Below, piece after piece: positions 1 through 3,987 of a stretch of 7,178 bases of DNA. The notes under the pieces are model-generated. The model was not told the DNA's origin, did no database searches, and worked only from the letters and a program-made list of their open reading frames with translations. Both the position numbers and the translations under genes were made by a program. The DNA is from Nitrospinae bacterium RIFCSPLOWO2_12_FULL_45_22 (lineage in GTDB: Bacteria; 2-12-FULL-45-22), in NCBI GenBank assembly GCA_001803565.1, contig MHDQ01000145.1, positions 1-7,178 on the forward strand, written 5' to 3'. Positions within the stretch are counted from its first letter, which is position 1. Each line of letters opens with the position of its first letter.

Positions 1-679
1 GCAGGGTCTTGCGGCGTTGAGCAAACGAAACCCGCACCAGTTGAAAAAATAAGGCTTCATCTAAAAGGGCCACCCGGGGTCCGGGCAAAGGAGTAATTCT
101 TAATAGCGAGGATTCTACCCTGGGTGAGGGCCAGAAGGCCTGGGCTGATACTTGTAAACACTCCTCTACCTCACAGTAGAGTTGTACCGCTATAGAGAGG
201 GGGCTATAATCTTTCTGGCCAGGTAGGGCCCTTATCCTGGTTGCTACCTCTCGCTGAAGCATTATATGCATATCCTTTATCTGATTTTTATATTCCAACA
301 ACCTGAATATGATAGGTGTAGAGATATAGTAGGGTAAGTTAGCTACTACTTTTAACCCCTCTCCTAAAATAGAATAGTCAAAACTCAAGGCATCTGCCCT
401 TATTATTTGCAGATTAGGATAATGACCTAGTTCCTTTTTTAGGAGCTGGTGCAGCTTTTCATCTAACTCCAGGCTGATAACCCGCTGGGCTATATCGGCT
501 AAGCCCCGCGTGAGAGTCCCTAAGCCTGAACCGATTTCTAACACGGTATCATCTGGGCTTATCCGGGCGAGGCGAATAATACCTTTCAAGACCTGAGGAT
601 CAATTAAGAGGTTTTGCCCCCAGCGTTTTTTCAGGTAAATTCCAGCTTCTTTGAGGAGTTTTTTTTGTTCTTTTAACAA
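1..679 (-). CDS. rsmA: 16S rRNA (adenine1518-N6/adenine1519-N6)-dimethyltransferase, 3' end cut by window edge
   Basis: This gene encodes RsmA (KsgA), which uses S-adenosylmethionine to dimethylate two adjacent adenines in the 3'-terminal hairpin of 16S rRNA during small-subunit assembly. The reading frame gives 226 codons before the window edge; the family is usually about 270-290 residues, so only the C-terminus is missing. Visible motifs are the N-terminal KKRWGQNLL (17-25), the SAM-binding motif I LEIGSGLGTLT (47-57), the acidic motif II region SLELD (69-73), the catalytic motif IV NLPYY (114-118) and the C-terminal-side signatures FWPSPRVESSL and FAQRRKTL. No ATG or GTG lies between the upstream in-frame stop and the conserved N-terminus, so the TTG at 677-679 is the only good start. 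It overlaps the pdxA stop by 7 bases and lacks a clear Shine-Dalgarno sequence, which suggests translational coupling to pdxA. An eight-A run (659-666) lies in codons 5-7. Identification is firm; the start is inferred. Confidence 0.95.
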   Translation of the reverse strand, partial: MLKEQKKLLKEAGIYLKKRWGQNLLIDPQVLKGIIRLARISPDDTVLEIGSGLGTLTRGLADIAQRVISLELDEKLHQLLKKELGHYPNLQIIRADALSFDYSILGEGLKVVANLPYYISTPIIFRLLEYKNQIKDMHIMLQREVATRIRALPGQKDYSPLSIAVQLYCEVEECLQVSAQAFWPSPRVESSLLRITPLPGPRVALLDEALFFQLVRVSFAQRRKTL

Positions 680-1671
680 GGGAGGGGTTTCATATGGGCA
701 GCTAATTTGACCGCTTCTATCAGGCTACCGGGATTAGCCAGGCCCTTACCAGCAATATCATATGCTGTACCATGATCCACAGAAGTCCGGACTATAGGCA
801 GCCCGAGGGTTACATTTACCGCCCGGCCAAAAGCCGCCATCTTTACCGGGATTAACCCTTGATCATGATACATAGCAATTATAACATCGAAATTCTGGCT
901 CCTGCTGGGTTGGAAGAGGGTATCGGCTGGATAAGGGCCGGTAATACCTATGCCTGTCTTCTGAGCTTCTTCCATTGCAGGGATAAGGCATTGCTTTTCC
1001 TCCGTGCCAAATAATCCCCCTTCACCAGCATGTGGGTTTAAGGCGGCCAGGGCAATCTTAGGCCTGGGGATATTAAAACACTCCATAGCACGATGGGTCA
1101 AGTTGATAGTCTTCAACACCTGGTTATAGGTAATCTTAGGGCATACTTCCCTTAATGGCAGATGAGTAGTAACCAGGACAATTCTTAATTGGCCACCTAT
1201 CATCATCATGGCATAATCCTGGGCATCAGTAAGTTCGGCCAGTAGTTCAGTATGGCCAGGATAAGGATACCCTGCCAGGTTAAGGGCCTCTTTATTGATA
1301 GGGGCAGTGACTATACCATGGACCTTTTTAGCCAGGGCCAGCTCTACTCCCTTAAAGATATATTCCGCTGCGGCCCGGCCAGATGCCGCACTGATTTTGC
1401 CCACTTTAATGTCCGTTGGGGCTATATTGTCTAAATCAAAAACCAATAATCTATCGGGAGAAAAAATGCTCGCATCTATCCTGGTTATTCCTTCAATCCT
1501 TACATTGGTTCCTAGACTCCTGGCTGTCTCTTGCAGAATTTTTAGATCGCCTATAACCAGGGGCTGGCATTCCCTACCAAATCTTTCCTCCTGCCAGCCT
1601 TTAATGATAATTTCTGGTCCTATGCCAGCAGGGTCTCCCATAGTGATAGCAACTATAGGTAAAGGTTCCAT
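673..1671 (-). CDS. pdxA: 4-hydroxythreonine-4-phosphate dehydrogenase (PdxA family)
   Basis: PdxA is a cytosolic metal-dependent dehydrogenase. It oxidises 4-phosphohydroxy-L-threonine with NAD(P); the product decarboxylates and is condensed by PdxJ into pyridoxine 5'-phosphate (DXP-dependent vitamin B6 pathway). The protein is 332 residues, the normal family length. Signatures seen are ITMGDPAGIGPE (9-20), TAPINKEA (122-129), PGHTE (138-142), and the three metal-binding histidines in TTHLPL (H170), NPHAGEGG (H214) and MYHDQG (H269), followed by RTSVDHGTAYDIAG (295-308). All expected ligand positions are therefore present. The ATG at 1669-1671 has only a weak upstream ribosome site. The gene leads directly into rsmA, an order also known from Escherichia coli (pdxA-ksgA). 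Related PdxA2-type enzymes act on four-carbon sugar-acid phosphates and cannot be fully excluded by motifs, but the pairing with rsmA and the absence of sugar-acid genes favour B6 synthesis. No convincing promoter was found directly upstream. Confidence 0.93.
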   Translation of the reverse strand: MEPLPIVAITMGDPAGIGPEIIIKGWQEERFGRECQPLVIGDLKILQETARSLGTNVRIEGITRIDASIFSPDRLLVFDLDNIAPTDIKVGKISAASGRAAAEYIFKGVELALAKKVHGIVTAPINKEALNLAGYPYPGHTELLAELTDAQDYAMMMIGGQLRIVLVTTHLPLREVCPKITYNQVLKTINLTHRAMECFNIPRPKIALAALNPHAGEGGLFGTEEKQCLIPAMEEAQKTGIGITGPYPADTLFQPSRSQNFDVIIAMYHDQGLIPVKMAAFGRAVNVTLGLPIVRTSVDHGTAYDIAGKGLANPGSLIEAVKLAAHMKPLPC

Positions 1672-1709
1672 CGCTTTGACCCATTCTTATTGACTTGACA
1701 ATGACACTT

Positions 1710-1722
1710 TTGCTAATAGCAA
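1710..1722. repeat. 13-bp perfect palindrome upstream of pdxA
   Basis: The sequence TTGCTAATAGCAA has two 6-bp arms around a single central base. It lies about 40 bases before the pdxA start codon, where an operator could sit. No flanking -35/-10 pair was recognised, so a regulatory role is only inferred. Confidence 0.3.
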
Positions 1723-1738
1723 CCCGGCCAAGCAATTT

Positions 1739-1860
1739 CTAAATCTCAAGCACTAAATCCTAAACAATATCAAAATCCTAAATCTCAAAACTATTTTATT
1801 ATTTTGAATTTCGGTCATTTGAATTTGTTTAGGAATTAGAATTTTGAATTTAGGAATTAG
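1739..1860. repeat. AT-rich imperfect inverted repeat (dispersed-repeat-like)
   Basis: The left arm (about 1739-1790) is rich in CTAAATC/AAATCCTAAA units. Its reverse complement aligns through most of its length with the right arm (about 1803-1860), which is rich in TTTGAATTT and TTTAGGAATTAG units, around a short A/T loop. Within each arm the unit recurs several times with small changes, so the element is both internally repetitive and palindromic. It lies in a non-coding gap, downstream of the ferredoxin terminator and upstream of pdxA. It resembles intergenic AT-rich repeats I recall from many environmental bacterial genomes; that resemblance is from memory and unverified. No coding potential is seen. 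Confidence 0.6.
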
Positions 1861-1889
1861 CGTTATTTAACAGTGTTGAGCTAATTTGT

Positions 1890-1931
1890 AAAAAGGATAG
1901 AGGGCCGTGATAATCTTCGGCCCTTTATCCT
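1890..1931 (-). terminator. Rho-independent terminator of the ferredoxin gene
   Basis: On the minus strand a 14-bp stem (1918-1931 with 1894-1907, one mismatch, GC-rich top half GGGCCG/CGGCCC) encloses a 10-base loop and is followed by a run of T (plus-strand A at 1890-1893). It starts 12 bases after the ferredoxin stop codon. This should end the ferredoxin transcript and separate it from pdxA. The plus-strand side has no T run, so it appears to work in one direction only. Confidence 0.85.
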
Positions 1932-1943
1932 GCACGGGCTATC

Positions 1944-2120
1944 CTATGCGGCTGATATGACCTCTAGCGGACAAGCCTCCAGGCATTGTCCGCAATCAGT
2001 GCAATCATCGGGATTAGCTACCGTAGAGACATCATTCTGCATAACCAAAACCCCACTGGGACAGGTATCAATACAGACCTGACAACCAGTGCAATCATCG
2101 GCACTAATTTGCACTACCAC
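1944..2120 (-). CDS. Small 2[4Fe-4S] ferredoxin (58 residues)
   Basis: This short gene encodes a bacterial-type ferredoxin, a soluble low-potential electron carrier. Two complete cluster motifs are visible: C10-x2-C13-x2-C16-x3-C20-P and C40-x2-C43-x2-C46-x3-C50-P. In this fold each cluster takes three cysteines from one motif and the fourth from the other. The length (58) is typical of clostridial-type 2[4Fe-4S] proteins, and there is no insertion between the motifs. The start is GTG at 2118-2120, nine bases after a strong Shine-Dalgarno AAGGAGGTG (2130-2138); an in-frame TAA two codons upstream rules out a longer product. The gene stands alone, with its own near-consensus promoter (2181-2208) and terminator (1890-1931), so it is probably a separately expressed and possibly abundant carrier. 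Its redox partner is not visible. A 15-bp stretch encoding part of each motif is repeated exactly inside the gene. Confidence 0.93.
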   Translation of the reverse strand: MVVQISADDCTGCQVCIDTCPSGVLVMQNDVSTVANPDDCTDCGQCLEACPLEVISAA

Positions 2121-2141
2121 TCGTTATCTCACCTCCTTGTA

Positions 2142-2181
2142 TAGTTATTGCACCGTAAAGGATGCTGCTAGGTAATAACTA
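2142..2181. repeat. Inverted repeat over the ferredoxin transcription start
   Basis: TAGTTATT (2142-2149) is the exact reverse complement of AATAACTA (2174-2181), and ACC/GGT (2152-2154, 2171-2173) extends the pairing after a two-base bulge. The right arm touches the -10 hexamer at 2181, close to where transcription would begin. The full stem would therefore not be transcribed, and an operator is more plausible than an RNA hairpin. This is inference. Confidence 0.4.
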
Positions 2182-2208
2182 TTATACTGGTTAGTTCCAA
2201 CAGATCAA
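2181..2208 (-). promoter_or_regulatory. Sigma-70-type promoter of the ferredoxin gene
   Basis: On the minus strand TTGATC (2203-2208) and a perfect TATAAT (2181-2186) are separated by 16 bases. The -10 box lies about 60 bases before the GTG start, which leaves a short leader containing the strong ribosome site. Confidence 0.7.
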
Positions 2209-2318
2209 TCAAAATCGTCATCTTAATACCAAACTCCTGCCAAATAAGGACTTGTTTGTCTGTTCCCTTTGACATTTAATCTTTAAATGACTACAATTCT
2301 GTCTAAACAACAGATCAA
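2198..2318. repeat. Exact 11-bp direct repeat at both divergent promoters
   Basis: CAACAGATCAA occurs at 2198-2208 and again at 2308-2318, exactly 110 bp apart. The first copy contains the -35 box of the ferredoxin promoter (read as TTGATC on the minus strand). The second copy covers the expected -35 position of a candidate promoter reading towards the response regulator. The feature span includes both copies and the spacer. A shared regulator site is inferred; the repeat itself is seen directly. Confidence 0.5.
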
Positions 2319-2339
2319 ATTTACCATTTTTGCTATAAT
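2311..2339 (+). promoter_or_regulatory. Candidate upstream promoter (P1) for the response regulator
   Basis: TATAAT at 2334-2339 is preceded by TG one base upstream, forming an extended -10 (TGCTATAAT). The matching -35 position (2311-2316, CAGATC) is poor, so an activator or reliance on the extended -10 would be needed. It would give a leader of roughly 190 bases. Confidence 0.45.
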
Positions 2340-2390
2340 TGATATGGGTGTGGCTATTCTTTTTGTTGATTTTGAGTAAAGGATGACCGA

Positions 2391-2419
2391 GACCCTCAAG
2401 ACCCTTGGTTTGTTATAAT
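2391..2419 (+). promoter_or_regulatory. Candidate downstream promoter (P2) for the response regulator
   Basis: A second extended -10, TGTTATAAT, is at 2411-2419. Instead of a -35 box it is preceded by two direct GACCCT copies (2391-2396 and 2400-2405, 9-bp period). Transcription from about 2426 would place the whole hairpin cluster in the leader. Confidence 0.4.
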
Positions 2420-2447
2420 ATTGTGATTTTATACTTTCAGAAAATCT

Positions 2448-2510
2448 GCGGGACAACAATGTCCCGCCACCCTGACTTGTTTCAGGGTGGGCGGGGTTTT
2501 CTAACCCCGC
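2448..2510. repeat. Three back-to-back perfect hairpins before the regulator gene
   Basis: Stem 1 is GCGGGACA/TGTCCCGC (2448-2455, 2460-2467; loop ACAA). Stem 2 is CACCCTGA/TCAGGGTG (2468-2475, 2482-2489; loop CTTGTT). Stem 3 is GCGGGGTT/AACCCCGC (2491-2498, 2503-2510; loop TTCT). All are perfect 8-bp stems packed with one or no bases between them. An alternative 13-bp hairpin, CCCGCCACCCTGA (2463-2475) with 2482-2495 and one bulged G, is incompatible with stems 1 and 3. No T run follows on either strand, so these are not ordinary terminators. The cluster ends 13 bases before the regulator's ribosome site. It is either a dispersed intergenic repeat or a structured leader. Confidence 0.75.
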
Positions 2511-2523
2511 AAAATGGATTTTC

Positions 2524-2528
2524 AGGGG
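2524..2528 (+). promoter_or_regulatory. Ribosome binding site that decides the regulator start
   Basis: AGGGG lies six bases before the ATG at 2535. The upstream in-frame ATG at 2514 follows a hairpin arm (AACCCCGC) with no purine-rich site, so the downstream ATG is preferred. The alternative would add seven residues (MDFQGIE). Confidence 0.65.
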
Positions 2529-2534
2529 ATAGAA

Positions 2535-3983
2535 ATGGAGGAAGTTTTTAACCCATCGGTTATAAGCCCGGCAAAACCTGTGGTCCTGGTCGTTGATGAT
2601 GATGAAGGGATCAGGGATACCCTGGAGGCTATCTTGACCAAGGATTATACGGTTATAAAGGCGAAGGATGGGCGAGCGGCCCTTCGGTTAATAGATGAAA
2701 AAGAGGTACAGGTAATGCTTTTGGATATTCGGTTACCAGATATTAACGGTCTGGATGTTCTCAAGCGGGTTAAGGAGAGATACGATGATATTGAGGTTGC
2801 AATGATTACCGCAATAAAGGAAATAGATACCGCGGTAAAAGCCATGAAACTGGGGGCATACGATTATATCACGAAGGAATTTGATTATGATGAAGTGGTC
2901 AACTTAGTACGGCATATTATCGAAAAACAGAATCTTACTAAGGAATTGATCTATCTGCAAAGCGAAATGGATCAATATGTCCCGCATGATTTCATTATGG
3001 GTAAAAGCCTCAAGATGAGACAGGTCTATGACGTTGTTCAGAAAATAGCTAAAGTTCCGGCAAATGTCCTTATCACCGGTGAAACGGGCACCGGTAAGGA
3101 AGTGATCGCACGGCTTATTCATCGAGAAAGCAATACTCCCCAAGGTCCTTTTGTGGCCGTAAATCTCGCCTCTATACCTTATGACTTATTGGAGAGTACC
3201 CTTTTCGGTCATGAAAGAGGGGCATTCACCGGGGCTTACCGTCGCCGGCACGGTAAGTTTGAGCTGGCCAATGGTGGTACACTTTTTTTAGATGAAATAA
3301 GTGAACTTAAATATGATTTACAGGTCAAAATCTTGAGGTCTATTCAAGAAGGGGAGATCGAGAGGGTAGGGGGTAACAGGCCCATTAATATAAACGTACG
3401 GATAATAGCCGCTACTAATGCCGATTTAGAACAAGCAGTAAAGAAAGGGACTTTCAGGGAAGATCTCTACTATCGGTTGAATGTCATACCGATTAAAATA
3501 CCACCTCTCAGGGAGAGGGCGGTGGATATTCCGGAGCTTATAACCTTTTTTCTGGCCAAATATAGTAAGAGATTTAATAAAAAAGTTACTAAAGTGACAA
3601 ATCCGGCTTTAAAGGTCTTGTTCAGTTACCACTGGCCGGGCAATGTGCGGGAGTTGGAGAACCTGATTGAAAGACTAGTGGCTACTATTGAAGGGGATAC
3701 CATTGGTGAGAGCCATATCCCTATAGATTATTATTTTCCTGACAATGAATCCAGTTGGGATGGGCTTAAGGGGGAGGATTTCTTGAAGAAGGCATGCGAT
3801 ACCTTTGAAAGGAACTTCATCCTTAAGGCATTAGAACGGGTCAAATGGAACCGGAAAGAGGCTGCAAAAAACCTGGGCCTGCCCCGTAGTACTTTTAAAT
3901 ATAAACTACTTAAATTGAATATTTACGATTTTTTACATGAGAAAAAGGAAGATGGGGAGGAAGAGGAGGAAGACGAAGAATGA
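2535..3983 (+). CDS. NtrC-family sigma-54-dependent response regulator
   Basis: This is a cytosolic two-component transcription activator of 482 residues in the classic three-domain order. The receiver domain (about 15-125) has the acidic cluster DDD (21-23), phospho-acceptor D64 in LLDIRLPD, T92 and K114. The lysine is followed by Glu (TKEF) instead of the usual cis-Pro (TKPF). The AAA+ domain (about 152-383) has Walker A GETGTGK (182-188), the sigma-54-contacting GAFTGA loop (229-234), Walker B LFLDE (250-254), arginine-finger region FREDLYYRL (307-315) and sensor II GNVRE (369-373). All catalytic motifs are intact, so it should remodel RpoN holoenzyme with ATP. A Fis-type helix-turn-helix (about 439-461, KEAAKNLGLPRSTFKYKL) follows, then an unusual acidic tail rich in Glu/Asp. 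No histidine kinase lies nearby, so it is an orphan here. Targets are unknown; the divergent ferredoxin and convergent receptor are only neighbours. Start chosen at 2535 by ribosome site. Confidence 0.93.
   Translation: MEEVFNPSVISPAKPVVLVVDDDEGIRDTLEAILTKDYTVIKAKDGRAALRLIDEKEVQVMLLDIRLPDINGLDVLKRVKERYDDIEVAMITAIKEIDTAVKAMKLGAYDYITKEFDYDEVVNLVRHIIEKQNLTKELIYLQSEMDQYVPHDFIMGKSLKMRQVYDVVQKIAKVPANVLITGETGTGKEVIARLIHRESNTPQGPFVAVNLASIPYDLLESTLFGHERGAFTGAYRRRHGKFELANGGTLFLDEISELKYDLQVKILRSIQEGEIERVGGNRPININVRIIAATNADLEQAVKKGTFREDLYYRLNVIPIKIPPLRERAVDIPELITFFLAKYSKRFNKKVTKVTNPALKVLFSYHWPGNVRELENLIERLVATIEGDTIGESHIPIDYYFPDNESSWDGLKGEDFLKKACDTFERNFILKALERVKWNRKEAAKNLGLPRSTFKYKLLKLNIYDFLHEKKEDGEEEEEDEE
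3939..3980 (+). other. Polypurine tract at a convergent gene junction
   Basis: Forty of 42 bases are purines (interruptions at 3953 and 3974). On the plus strand the tract encodes the acidic tail of the response regulator. On the minus strand, just past the receptor stop codon, the transcript would be C/U-rich and G-poor, the composition favoured by Rho-loading sites. Composition is observed; a termination role is inferred. Confidence 0.4.
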
Positions 3984-3987
3984 TTCG

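Larger units (their letters stand above)
2121..2534. other. Divergent intergenic region between ferredoxin and response regulator
   Basis: These 414 bases contain no gene that I can support. They hold the ferredoxin ribosome site and promoter, two candidate promoters towards the regulator, an 11-bp repeated motif, an inverted repeat at the ferredoxin transcription start and a cluster of hairpins before the regulator start; each is listed separately. Two tiny ORFs (11 and 12 codons, starting at 2344 and about 2383) were seen but have no support as genes. Confidence 0.75.

Noticed and set aside
1252-1693. Plus-strand open frames opposite pdxA
   Set aside because: They are antisense shadows of a well-supported gene, with no domain signatures or ribosome sites.
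2227-2243. Sigma-54 (-24/-12) promoter for the ferredoxin, TTGGCAGG...TGGTA on the minus strand
   Set aside because: The -24 half is good, but the -12 half has GT in place of the essential GC, and a near-perfect sigma-70 promoter lies closer to the gene.
2344-2424. Two tiny ORFs (11 and 12 codons) upstream of the response regulator as a leader peptide
   Set aside because: There is no run of regulatory codons and no coupling to the hairpins; the second ORF overlaps candidate promoter P2.
2448-2510. Hairpin cluster as an intrinsic terminator
   Set aside because: No T run follows the stems on either strand, and the cluster lies upstream of the regulator start codon.
2448-2510. Hairpin cluster as a CRISPR array
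   Set aside because: The units differ in sequence, are only about 20 bases long and have no spacers.
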